Position numbers and translations under genes: made by a program. Below, piece after piece: positions 1 through 9,083 of a stretch of 64,000 nt of DNA. How positions within the stretch are numbered: position 1 is the first letter of the stretch; each line of letters begins with the position of its first letter. This stretch comes from HIMB11 sp965657135 (GTDB lineage: Bacteria; Pseudomonadota; Alphaproteobacteria; Rhodobacterales; Rhodobacteraceae). The stretch spans positions 1-64,000 of the forward strand of contig CBFHNF010000013.1 in the NCBI GenBank assembly GCA_965657135.1, in the 5' to 3' direction. The notes under the pieces were generated by a model. The model was given only the letters and a program-made list of their open reading frames with translations. It did no database searches and was not told the DNA's origin.

Positions 1-33
1 TGGCAGGTCGCCTCGGGATTGAGGCAGATTTCA

Positions 34-108
<75 letters not shown>

Positions 109-236
109 GTACCGTAACGAGTGTGCCCCAAAAAATGGGGCGCGGATGTCCCGCGCCGGTGGAGGGTCTATAAAACCTTGTTCCTGTGGGATCAAGGGCT
201 TTTGCGCGAGAATGTTTTTAGTCTATGGTGAGTCGT

Positions 237-1109
237 ATGGATATTAGGTCTGAAACCACCGCTGCATACAAGATATTGGCCCCAAGTTGGTGGAATTCTG
301 CATTTGTGTTTGCGAGCCCCCATAGCGGACGCGACTATTCCAGTACATTCAAAGGGCAATCGATTCTCGATCCACTCACGCTTCGGTCATCCGAAGATGC
401 CTATGTGGATCAATTGATTGAGGATATCCCCGAATTCGGCGCACCCGTTATTCTGGCGCACGCGCCGCGCGCGTTTGTTGATTTAAACAGATCCGCGGAC
501 GAGCTGGACCCTGCAATTGTGAATGGCGCTCAATCACGGGGACAAAATCCTCGGATATCCTCCGGACTTGGGGTTATCCCGCGCGTGGTAGCAAACGGAC
601 GAGCAATATATCGAGGCAAAATCCCGATGCAAGAAGCCAAAGATCGCCTGCGCACCTATTGGCACCCCTATCATGAGGCTCTTCAAACATTGCAGAACGC
701 GACGAAAACGCGCTTTGGATACAGCGTGTTGATCGATGTTCATTCGATGCCCCACGATGCGGTTGCCTCTCCTTCAAAACTGGTGACATCCCCAGAAATT
801 ATAATCGGAGATCGACATGGATCTTCTGCATCGCGACCAATCGTAGAAGAGGTCGAGGCCTGTTTTGCAAAAGAAGGATTTAGAACAGCGCGCAATACGC
901 CATTTGCTGGTGCATTCATTACCCAACATTATGGGCGACCGTCGACTCATCAGCATGCTGTCCAGATTGAAATAGATCGTGGTATCTATTTAGATGAACG
1001 GAATGTGCAACCCAGCGAACAATTCACCGAAACACGTGAAAAATTGAACAAAGCATTCAAAAATATAGTGCGACTTGGTGCTCCTGGATTGCCCCTAGCG
1101 GCTGAGTGA
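237..1109 (+). CDS. N-formylglutamate amidohydrolase family protein
   Basis: The protein belongs to the N-formylglutamate amidohydrolase (FGase) family, zinc-type hydrolases that in histidine degradation release formate from N-formylglutamate; many homologues sit outside hut operons and have unknown substrates. Visible family motifs are SPHSGRDY near residues 27-34, a DLNRSADELDP segment near 85-95, VHSMPH near 168-173 and HQHAVQIEIDRG near 238-249, supplying the usual His/Asp/Glu metal ligands. No hut genes lie nearby, so the true substrate is uncertain. An ATG at 225 is also in frame, but GGTGAG sits just before 237, so I prefer 237. The stop lies one base from the dinB stop on the other strand (convergent pair). 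Confidence 0.85.
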   Translation: MDIRSETTAAYKILAPSWWNSAFVFASPHSGRDYSSTFKGQSILDPLTLRSSEDAYVDQLIEDIPEFGAPVILAHAPRAFVDLNRSADELDPAIVNGAQSRGQNPRISSGLGVIPRVVANGRAIYRGKIPMQEAKDRLRTYWHPYHEALQTLQNATKTRFGYSVLIDVHSMPHDAVASPSKLVTSPEIIIGDRHGSSASRPIVEEVEACFAKEGFRTARNTPFAGAFITQHYGRPSTHQHAVQIEIDRGIYLDERNVQPSEQFTETREKLNKAFKNIVRLGAPGLPLAAE

Positions 1110-1110
1110 A

Positions 1111-2364
1111 TTAGTTCAAACTGCGCCCTTTTATAATTGCGTCCCGACCAAATTTTTTACGAATTTCATCGCGCGCGCGCTCTACTGTTGCGCGTTGTGC
1201 GGCGCCTGGATCTAATAAATCAGGCGTTCGGTCGGCGAGCGTATCGGCATGCAATTGAGATAGTCCGACACCGATCAACCGATACCCCTGCTTATGTTCT
1301 GTTTGATCGAACAGCGCCTGCGTTGCCTGAAACAATGTTTCCGCCAACTGTGTCGGATCGCGCAAGGTTATGCGACGGGTTAAAATCCCATGTTTCGAAG
1401 TTTTCAATTTCAATGTCGCAACTGCGCCCGCAAGTTCACGCGCCTTTGCGCGATCGCTCACCTTTTCACATAAGCGCCACAAATGCCCCAACAGAACCTC
1501 TCGATCTGCCGTGTCTTCAATAAATGTCGTTTCGTTGGAAATCGATTTAACTGGCGCATTTCGCGAAACGCGGCGTTTATCTTGACCACGCGCAAGATGC
1601 CACAACCTATCCCCCATCGCACCAAATCGAGCGTGTAAATCCTCTCGTTCCCAACGCAATAAATCTGAAAATAAACGAATTCCTGCACGCTCCAATGCGT
1701 CTTGAGTCGTTTGACCAACCCCCCAAATCAGTCGCACCGGTTGATCGTTCAGAAACTTTTGGGTCTCCGCCTGACCGATCACCGCAAAGCCCCGTGGTTT
1801 ATCCAAATCCGAGGCGATTTTAGCCAAAAATTTATTGTGTGATAATCCAATTGACCCACCTATCCCCAGTTCGTCTTTCATGCGCTTCACTAAACGTGCC
1901 AACATGACCGCGGGCGGATGTCCATGCAATTTTTCAGTTCCACGCAAATCAAGAAATGCTTCGTCTAGCGATAGTGGTTCGATCGCAGGCGTTAGCTCCT
2001 CCATCATGGTTCGAATTTGCTTTGATACATCCGCGTAAACCTGCATGCGGGGCTTGACCACAACTGCATCTGGGCACTTTTTCATTGCCTGAAACATAGG
2101 CATCGCCGATTTAACGCCGCGAATGCGTGCCACATAACATGCTGCCGAAACAACTCCACGGCGCCCCCCGCCAACGATAACGGGTTTATCCACCAAATCA
2201 GGATTGTCGCGCTTTTCAACACTGGCGTAAAAGGCATCACAATCCATATGCGCAATTCCCAAAGAAAATAGCTCAGGGTGAGAAAGCACCCGCGGCGAGG
2301 CACAATGCTCGCAGCGACGGAGATTTTCCGTGATTCTCGTGCAATTACGACATAAAGCAGTCAT
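1111..2364 (-). CDS. dinB: DNA polymerase IV (Y-family translesion polymerase)
   Basis: Error-prone translesion DNA polymerase that extends past damaged or mismatched template bases. Palm motifs are HMDCDAFYASVE (residues 39-50; D41, D43) and SLDEAF (132-137; D134, E135), giving the catalytic acidic residues; a little-finger domain follows to the C-terminus of the 417-residue protein. Residues 1-39 are an N-terminal extension with Cys5, Cys8, Cys18 and Cys21 in a CxxC-x9-CxxC pattern resembling a small zinc ribbon, which I recall from alphaproteobacterial homologues but not from E. coli DinB. It converges with the upstream amidohydrolase with a one-base gap. Confidence 0.95.
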   Translation of the reverse strand: MTALCRNCTRITENLRRCEHCASPRVLSHPELFSLGIAHMDCDAFYASVEKRDNPDLVDKPVIVGGGRRGVVSAACYVARIRGVKSAMPMFQAMKKCPDAVVVKPRMQVYADVSKQIRTMMEELTPAIEPLSLDEAFLDLRGTEKLHGHPPAVMLARLVKRMKDELGIGGSIGLSHNKFLAKIASDLDKPRGFAVIGQAETQKFLNDQPVRLIWGVGQTTQDALERAGIRLFSDLLRWEREDLHARFGAMGDRLWHLARGQDKRRVSRNAPVKSISNETTFIEDTADREVLLGHLWRLCEKVSDRAKARELAGAVATLKLKTSKHGILTRRITLRDPTQLAETLFQATQALFDQTEHKQGYRLIGVGLSQLHADTLADRTPDLLDPGAAQRATVERARDEIRKKFGRDAIIKGRSLN

Positions 2365-2463
2365 GCAACTTCTTTATCAAAGATAGCACATGACACCAAC
2401 CAAACCTTGACGCTCGCAACGTAAATGCACATCTTGCTTCAAGGTATCTAGGAAGCCAAAACT

Positions 2464-3366
2464 ATGAATGATACAATTTTACCAGATCTAATCTTGCAAT
2501 TATTGGGTGAAAATATCGTCATCATCCTACTCGCAATCGCAATCATCTCCGCGGTGGTTCTGGGTGTGCGAATTGTTCCGCAATCTGAAAAATACGTGGT
2601 TGAGCGTTTTGGGCGATTGAATAGCGTTTTGGGTCCAGGCATCAACCTTATCGTTCCCTATCTTGATCGTGTTGCACATAAAATTTCGGTGCTGGAACGA
2701 CAATTGCCGACCGCGATGCAGGATGCGATCACGGCGGATAACGTGTTGGTCAAGGTCGAGACAAGCGTCTTTTACCGAATCACTCAGCCCGAAAAAACGG
2801 TTTATCGGATTCGCGATGTCGATGACGCAATCGCAACAACGGTTGCGGGGATCGTGCGCAGCGAAATTGGTAAGTTGGAGTTGGACGAGGTTCAATCAAA
2901 CCGTAATGATCTGATCGAAAAAATCCGTGGATCCGTTGCAACCATGGTAGATGATTGGGGTATCGAAGTAACGCGCGCGGAAATCCTTGACGTTAACCTA
3001 GATGATGCAACACGCGCAGCCATGTTACAGCAATTGAACGCCGAACGTGCAAGACGAGCCCAAGTGACCGAAGCTGAGGGACAGAAACGCGCGGTAGAAC
3101 TTGCCGCTGATGCGCAGCTTTACGAAGCGGAACAGGTTGCCAAGGCACGTCGGATTCAAGCCGAAGCAGAAGCCTTTGCAACATCAATTGTTGCAAAAGC
3201 AATCGCCGAGAACGGCATCGAGGCCGCCCAATATCAGGTTGCCTTAAAACAGGTCGAAGCCCTAACAGCAGTTGGAAACAGTGCAGGAAATCAAACTGTA
3301 ATTTTGCCGGCCAATGCACTGGACGCCTTTGCAGATGCATTCAAAATGTTGAAAGGACGGGGATAA
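2464..3366 (+). CDS. SPFH/Band 7 (stomatin-like) membrane protein, QmcA-like
   Basis: Stomatin/prohibitin-type membrane scaffold protein. A single N-terminal hydrophobic segment (about residues 8-35) is followed by the SPFH domain, with the typical VPQSEKYVVERFGR entry and an IVRSEIGKLELDE segment, then an Ala/Glu/Arg-rich coiled coil (about 200-260) and a hydrophobic tail. In other bacteria such proteins oligomerise in the inner membrane and partner with NfeD-type proteins or FtsH. The next gene starts in a TAATG overlap and encodes a short NfeD homologue, so the two are almost certainly translated together. Its start is preceded by AGGAAG. Confidence 0.92.
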   Translation: MNDTILPDLILQLLGENIVIILLAIAIISAVVLGVRIVPQSEKYVVERFGRLNSVLGPGINLIVPYLDRVAHKISVLERQLPTAMQDAITADNVLVKVETSVFYRITQPEKTVYRIRDVDDAIATTVAGIVRSEIGKLELDEVQSNRNDLIEKIRGSVATMVDDWGIEVTRAEILDVNLDDATRAAMLQQLNAERARRAQVTEAEGQKRAVELAADAQLYEAEQVAKARRIQAEAEAFATSIVAKAIAENGIEAAQYQVALKQVEALTAVGNSAGNQTVILPANALDAFADAFKMLKGRG

Positions 3367-3638
3367 TGGTCATTATTGCAACATGGTGGGCCTGGGTCGC
3401 TTTTGGAATCATCTTAATGCTTCTTGAACTGATGATGCCTTCGTATCTATTTCTTGGATTCGGATTTGGCGCAATCGCCACAGGAATTGCGCTTTCGTTA
3501 GGTGTCACAATGTCAGCTCAGTATCTGATGCTGATGTTTGCGATTGCGTCATTAATCAGTTGGATATTATTGCGTCAGGTTTTCAAACTGCCCACTGGGA
3601 GCGTGCAAACCTTTGATCACGATATCAACGACAACTAG
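3366..3638 (+). CDS. Short NfeD family membrane protein
   Basis: A 90-residue protein with hydrophobic segments at about residues 5-25 and 30-68 and a short polar tail ending in DHDINDN. It matches the short NfeD proteins that accompany SPFH proteins; the soluble OB-fold domain of longer NfeD proteins is absent, as in other short partners. Its ATG shares one base with the stop of the stomatin-like gene, indicating coupling. It probably anchors or modulates the SPFH oligomer. The stop lies six bases from the nadE stop on the other strand, with no obvious terminator between. Confidence 0.85.
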   Translation: MVIIATWWAWVAFGIILMLLELMMPSYLFLGFGFGAIATGIALSLGVTMSAQYLMLMFAIASLISWILLRQVFKLPTGSVQTFDHDINDN

Positions 3639-3644
3639 GTCGGC

Positions 3645-5300
3645 TTAGCCATCGCGCCAGCGGTTGATTATCGGGTAACGACGATCTAGCCAAAATGCCT
3701 TGGACGATAAACGCGCACCGGGCGCAGATTGAAACCTTTTGTATTCGCTGAGATACAGTAGGTGCTGCACGCGCATCGCATCCTCTCTTGGGAAACCTGC
3801 CGCAACACATTCATCAATCGAGCCATCTTGGTCGACAAGAATTGTCAAAATGCCGTCCAGAATATAATAAACCGGCAGACTATCGCTGTCTTTCTGACCT
3901 GGGCGTAATTCTGCACTCGGTGGTTTTTCAATAATGTTGGTCGGAATAACGGCACCCGCCGGGCCTTTCATCCACACACAATGGTGTTCATTGCGCCAAC
4001 GGCAGATATCAAAAACACGCGTTTTGTACAAATCCTTGATCGGGTTATAACCCCCCGACATATCCCCATAAATCGTCGCATAACCGACAGCGACTTCGGA
4101 TTTATTTCCAGTAGTCAAAAGCATTTCACCGAACTTATTCGACACAGCCATTAACAAGAGGCCACGCAAACGGGATTGAATATTTTCTTCGGTAAGGTCT
4201 GGATCAGTTCCATGAAACATTGGACCAAGCGTTTCGGTAATCGCAGCGCGCGCCTGAGCAATTGGTAAGAAGTCGTAACGACACCCTAGATTATTTGCCA
4301 AATCTTTGGCGTCATCTAACGATTCATCAGACGTATATTCCGAGGGCAACATAATGCAGCGCACATTGTCAGCGCCCAATGCATCCGCTGCAATCGTTGC
4401 GACCAAGGCACTGTCCACGCCTCCAGATAGGCCCAGCAATACTCGGTCAAAACCAGATTTTGCACAATAATCGCGCAAAGCCAGTGTCATTGCGTGATAA
4501 TCTGCCTCCAGTTGGTCGGGCACTTTGACCTTCTGCGACTCAGCCAAACGCCAGCCTGAATCCGTATGATTAAGCGTCAGTTGGGTCACACTTTCCTCAA
4601 ACATCGGAAGCATTGCCGCCAACTCTCCACCAGGATTTAGTGCAAAACTGCATCCATCGAATACCTGATCGTCTTGGCCGCCAACCAAATTCAAATAAAT
4701 CAACGGCAATCGGCTTTCGACCACTCGGGAGACCATCAGGTTCAAACGAACATCAAGTTTCCCACGATAATAAGGCGAACCATTCGGAATAAACAAAAAC
4801 TCTGCGCCTGTTTCCACGTGTGTTTCGACAACATCCTGATACCAGGCATCTTCGCAAATCGGGCTACCAATGCGCACCCCATTGATCACATATGGACCAC
4901 TCACAAGGCCGGGTTCAAAAATGCGAACTTCGTCAAACACAGCTTGATTAGGCAGATGATGTTTTTTCACAATCGACTGTATTTCCCCGTCGTTTAGGAT
5001 GAAATAGGCGTTGTACAAAGCACCGTCTTCCACCCACGGGCCACCAATACCTAAAGCTGGGCCATCCGCACAGTCCTGCGCCAAAGCACGTATCGCATCC
5101 ATCGCTGCGTTTTGAAACGCAGGTTTCATCACCAAATCTTGGGTATTATAGCCAGTGATAAACATTTCGGGCAAAGTCACAAAATCACTACCCTGATCTG
5201 CACCCTGAATCCATGCTTGCCTTGCTTTGGCGGCATTGCCTTGCAGATCACCAACTGTTGGATTCAACTGTGCTATTGTTATGCGAAATTGATCAGTCAT
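3645..5300 (-). CDS. nadE: Glutamine-dependent NAD+ synthetase
   Basis: Makes NAD+ from deamido-NAD+, ATP and ammonia released from glutamine, the final step of NAD biosynthesis. The N-terminal half is a carbon-nitrogen hydrolase (glutaminase) domain with the catalytic triad visible as Glu45 (LPEMF), Lys113 (KKHHLPN) and Cys149 (SPICEDAW). The C-terminal half is the synthetase domain with the ATP pyrophosphatase P-loop LLGLSGGVDSAL at about residues 288-299 and a TTGNKSE segment. At 551 residues it has the length expected for two-domain bacterial enzymes. It is a single gene, convergent with the NfeD gene and downstream of dnaE on the same strand. Confidence 0.96.
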   Translation of the reverse strand: MTDQFRITIAQLNPTVGDLQGNAAKARQAWIQGADQGSDFVTLPEMFITGYNTQDLVMKPAFQNAAMDAIRALAQDCADGPALGIGGPWVEDGALYNAYFILNDGEIQSIVKKHHLPNQAVFDEVRIFEPGLVSGPYVINGVRIGSPICEDAWYQDVVETHVETGAEFLFIPNGSPYYRGKLDVRLNLMVSRVVESRLPLIYLNLVGGQDDQVFDGCSFALNPGGELAAMLPMFEESVTQLTLNHTDSGWRLAESQKVKVPDQLEADYHAMTLALRDYCAKSGFDRVLLGLSGGVDSALVATIAADALGADNVRCIMLPSEYTSDESLDDAKDLANNLGCRYDFLPIAQARAAITETLGPMFHGTDPDLTEENIQSRLRGLLLMAVSNKFGEMLLTTGNKSEVAVGYATIYGDMSGGYNPIKDLYKTRVFDICRWRNEHHCVWMKGPAGAVIPTNIIEKPPSAELRPGQKDSDSLPVYYILDGILTILVDQDGSIDECVAAGFPREDAMRVQHLLYLSEYKRFQSAPGARLSSKAFWLDRRYPIINRWRDG

Positions 5301-5398
5301 AGCCTTTGCCTTGGCACATAAATATTACGATGCTTCTTTGCGTCCAGCCATATCCCCAAAATTATCGATGGTACAGTAGCATTGTTCACCCGCGACGA

Positions 5399-8300
5399 TC
5401 AGGCATCTTCAACTTCTAAAACACCAGGCAGCGACTTAAGCGCGCCTTTGATTTGGGGATTCACAACAAAATCCTGCCCTACATCCAATTCTACCTCGCC
5501 AGGCAAATCTGCATTTAACAAACAAAGATACACAGGTCCTTTTGTACCAGATTGCGAATTTGCCTGCTCAAGAACAGATGATATTGCAGCAAATGCATTT
5601 TCCGCTTCGACAAAAATACGCAAACCTTTCGATCCTAAATCAGCGACGGCGATATCGACAGGCGCAACCGATCTTCCCAGTAGTTTCAACTGATCCGCTT
5701 CCATTGTTGCTTCGGCTGTTATGACGACTTTTTGTCCCGTTTCTAAATGTTCACGTGACTTTTCCAACGCTTCTGAAAACAACGTTACTTCGAATGCGCC
5801 AGTTGGATCAGATAATTGACAAAAGGCAAAGCGATTCCCTCGAGCTGACTTTCGCTCCTGGCGGCCTGCAACCACACCCGCCAACTTTGCGACGATTGGG
5901 CCTGATTGCACTTTGTGTGTTACCTCATCCAAGGTCATCACACCTTTACGTTTTAAGGCGACCAAGTAATCATCCAATGGATGACCAGACAGATAAAAGC
6001 CCACCGCACGAAATTCTTCGGATAGTCGTTCAGCTGGCAACCAATCTGTCACAGGAGCGAGTCTGGGTTCGGGTAAATCTTCACCTGCCTCGCCAAACAA
6101 AGAGACTTGATTTGACGATTTTTGTTCAATGATCGCGCTGGAATACGAGACCAACCCCTCCAAACTTTCGAATACGCGTCGGCGGTTCGGATCAAGGGCG
6201 TCAAACGCCCCCGCGCGCGCAAGCATTTCCAGCGGGCGCTTTCCAACACGCTTCAGATCAACGCGACGAGCAAAATCAAACAAATTGACAAAGGGTTTTT
6301 CAGCGCGCGCCGCCGTAATAAGGCGCATCGCTTCAACGCCAACATTTTTTAACGCACCTAATGCGTAGACAAGTGCGCCATCGACAACATCAAAACTGGG
6401 TTCTGATCGGTTTACACACGGAGGGATATATCTAAGCCCTAACCCTTTTCTAACTTCTTCAAAATAAACGGCAAGTTTGTCGGTCAGGTGGATATCACAG
6501 TTCATTACACCCGCCATGAATTCGACAGGGTGGTTCGCCTTTAGCCAAGCCGTTTGATAGGATACAACTGCATAAGCCGCAGCATGTGATTTGTTGAAAC
6601 CGTAGTTTGCAAATTTTTCAAGGAGATCAAAAACCTCGCTTGCTTTTTTCGCCTCAACACCATTTTCAGCTGCACCTTTTTCGAATTTTGGCCGTTCGGC
6701 ATCCATCGCCTCTTTGATCTTTTTACCCATCGCACGGCGCAACAGATCCGCACCCCCAAGCGAGTACCCAGCCATTACCTGGGCGATCTGCATCACCTGT
6801 TCTTGATAAACGATGATCCCCTGAGTTTCCTCAAGGATATGATCAATCAAAGGATGTACTGATTCCAGCTTCTTTTTACCGTTTTTCACATCGCAATAGG
6901 TTGGAATATTTTCCATCGGACCTGGCCGGTATAACGCAACCAGTGCAACAATATCTTCGATACAGGTGGGCTTCATACGCTTAAGCGCGTCCATCATGCC
7001 CGAACTTTCCACCTGAAATACGGCCACAGTTTTAGCCGCCGAATACAGATCGTATGTGGGTGCATCGTCTAGCGGAATAGCATTGATTTGGTTCTCTGCA
7101 CCCTCTGCAGGTTTATAAAGCTGTTGACCATCTTGGGCGATATGCAACTGACGACCTGATTTCAGGATCAGATCCACGGCATTTTGGATGACGGTTAGGG
7201 TTTTCAATCCCAAGAAATCGAATTTAACAAGCCCAGCTTGTTCCACCCATTTCATGTTGAATTGGGTTGCTGGCATGTCTGATCGCGGATCTTGATAAAG
7301 GGGAACCAGTGCATCCAGGGGTCTATCCCCAATCACGACGCCGGCTGCGTGCGTTGATGCATTTCGCAGCAATCCTTCAACTTGCTGACCATAGGTCAAT
7401 AGACGATCAACAACCTCTTCCGCCTTTGCCTCTTCTTTCAACCTTGGCTCATCTTGTAGGGCTTTTTCGATGCTGACAGGTTTGACACCCTCAACAGGAA
7501 TCATTTTTGACAGGCGGTCAACTTGACCATATGGCATTTGCAACACGCGCCCAATGTCACGCACAGCTGCCTTGGACAAAAGAGCGCCGAATGTGATGAT
7601 CTGGGCCACTTTATCGCGACCATATTTCTCTTGAACGTATTGAATTACCTCTTCACGACGATCCATGCAAAAATCGATGTCAAAGTCCGGCATCGAAACC
7701 CTTTCGGGATTGAGGAAACGTTCAAACAGAAGCGAATAGCGCAACGGGTCCAAGTCCGTGATCGTCAATGCATAGGCCACCAAAGATCCCGCGCCTGAAC
7801 CCCGCCCGGGACCAACTGGGATATCATGATCCTTTGCCCATTTTATAAAATCGGCGACAATCAAAAAGTAACCGGGAAACCCCATGCCCTCAATGATGTT
7901 TAATTCAAATTCAAGCCGCTTTTCATATTCCTCAACGCTCGTGGCGTGGGGAATGACAGCAAGCCGGTTTTTAAGTCCTTCTTTGGCCTGTCGGCGCAGT
8001 TCCTGGACTTCATCCTGAGCGAATTTTGGCAGGATAGGATCACGGCGGTACGCCATAAATGCACAACGCTGTGCAATTTCGATAGTGTTTTCCAACGCTT
8101 CTGGCAGATCCGCAAACAGCGTTGCCATTTCCTGGGGTGATTTGAAATAATGCTGAGCAGTCAACCTGCGCCGTGGCGTTTGTTGATCCACATACGCACC
8201 CTCGGCAATACAAATTAAGGCATCATGTGCTTCATACATTTTCGACTTCGGAAAATAAACATCGTTTGTGGCGACCAACGGAATGTCTAATTCATACGCC

Positions 8301-8884
8301 AGCTCGATAAACCCACGTTCTGTTTCCTTTTCCGCTTTGGGCAAGCCATCTTCATCGGGATGCCGCTGTAATTCAACATACAGTCGGTCTTGGAAAATTT
8401 CGCGAAACTGCAGCAATTTAGTCCGCGCGGCTGCGCGTGCGCCCCGTTGTAATATTTCGCCCACGGGCCCCAATGCACCTCCAGTCAAACAAATCACGTC
8501 TGTCGAATGCCGGGACAGTTGCGCAAAAGATACATGCGGCAATGCACCTTCGTTATCCAAGTACAAGCAACTGTTCAATTTCATCAGATTTTCATAACCC
8601 GCTTCGCTTTGCGCCAATAATACGATCGGGGCGAGGGGTGCTGGTTTATCAGGCGCAGGGGGATCTTCAAAGGCCAGATCAATTTGGCAGCCGATGATAG
8701 GCTGGACACCAGCGTCCGCCGCGTAAACAGAGAATTCTAAAGCGGCAAATAAGTTATTGGTGTCTGTCACTGCAACCGCAGGCATGTCCATATCCGCGCA
8801 GGTTCCAGCCAATTTTTTCAATCGCATCGCGCCTTCTAACAATGAATACTCAGTGTGAACGCGGAGATGAATGAAACGGGACAT
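5399..8884 (-). CDS. dnaE: DNA polymerase III subunit alpha
   Basis: Catalytic subunit of the replicative polymerase. From the chosen start the protein is 1161 residues, the usual DnaE length. It opens with the PHP domain (FIHLRVHTEYSLLEGAM), continues with the C-family polymerase core including VGPGRGSGAGSLVAY and PDFDIDF at about residues 395-405 (catalytic aspartates), then a helix-hairpin-helix region and an OB-fold segment (GPIVAKLAGVV onward). The open frame extends 31 codons further upstream, but that extension has no family similarity, so the start is placed at 8884 where homologues begin with MSRFIHLR. It is divergently oriented from xdhA. Confidence 0.97.
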   Translation of the reverse strand: MSRFIHLRVHTEYSLLEGAMRLKKLAGTCADMDMPAVAVTDTNNLFAALEFSVYAADAGVQPIIGCQIDLAFEDPPAPDKPAPLAPIVLLAQSEAGYENLMKLNSCLYLDNEGALPHVSFAQLSRHSTDVICLTGGALGPVGEILQRGARAAARTKLLQFREIFQDRLYVELQRHPDEDGLPKAEKETERGFIELAYELDIPLVATNDVYFPKSKMYEAHDALICIAEGAYVDQQTPRRRLTAQHYFKSPQEMATLFADLPEALENTIEIAQRCAFMAYRRDPILPKFAQDEVQELRRQAKEGLKNRLAVIPHATSVEEYEKRLEFELNIIEGMGFPGYFLIVADFIKWAKDHDIPVGPGRGSGAGSLVAYALTITDLDPLRYSLLFERFLNPERVSMPDFDIDFCMDRREEVIQYVQEKYGRDKVAQIITFGALLSKAAVRDIGRVLQMPYGQVDRLSKMIPVEGVKPVSIEKALQDEPRLKEEAKAEEVVDRLLTYGQQVEGLLRNASTHAAGVVIGDRPLDALVPLYQDPRSDMPATQFNMKWVEQAGLVKFDFLGLKTLTVIQNAVDLILKSGRQLHIAQDGQQLYKPAEGAENQINAIPLDDAPTYDLYSAAKTVAVFQVESSGMMDALKRMKPTCIEDIVALVALYRPGPMENIPTYCDVKNGKKKLESVHPLIDHILEETQGIIVYQEQVMQIAQVMAGYSLGGADLLRRAMGKKIKEAMDAERPKFEKGAAENGVEAKKASEVFDLLEKFANYGFNKSHAAAYAVVSYQTAWLKANHPVEFMAGVMNCDIHLTDKLAVYFEEVRKGLGLRYIPPCVNRSEPSFDVVDGALVYALGALKNVGVEAMRLITAARAEKPFVNLFDFARRVDLKRVGKRPLEMLARAGAFDALDPNRRRVFESLEGLVSYSSAIIEQKSSNQVSLFGEAGEDLPEPRLAPVTDWLPAERLSEEFRAVGFYLSGHPLDDYLVALKRKGVMTLDEVTHKVQSGPIVAKLAGVVAGRQERKSARGNRFAFCQLSDPTGAFEVTLFSEALEKSREHLETGQKVVITAEATMEADQLKLLGRSVAPVDIAVADLGSKGLRIFVEAENAFAAISSVLEQANSQSGTKGPVYLCLLNADLPGEVELDVGQDFVVNPQIKGALKSLPGVLEVEDA

Positions 8885-9083
8885 GAGGGTCTGTGAAACC
8901 TTAATTAAGTGTGGGATGTTCAATTCAAACGTTATAGTGATCCATTCCGATAGACAGCAATAGAAAATTGTTGCCAATTCATATCCATGCGGCTTAATAT
9001 TTAGAAATTGGCCCCTTACCTTCTACGCCGCATCGAAGGTGAGTTTAACACGGGTACTTGGTAGAGCGGCTGCAAAAAGCTTC

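Noticed and set aside
10..25. Short GCCTC/GAGGC hairpin left of the tRNA, considered as its terminator
   Set aside because: Only five base pairs with no T-run on the minus strand.
120..160. Two adjacent hairpins (GCCCC/GGGGC and GGCGCGG/CCGCGCC) between tRNA-Val and the amidohydrolase gene, considered as a terminator
   Set aside because: The A-run lies in the loop and not after a stem, and no gene ends at this position, so a terminator call is not supported.
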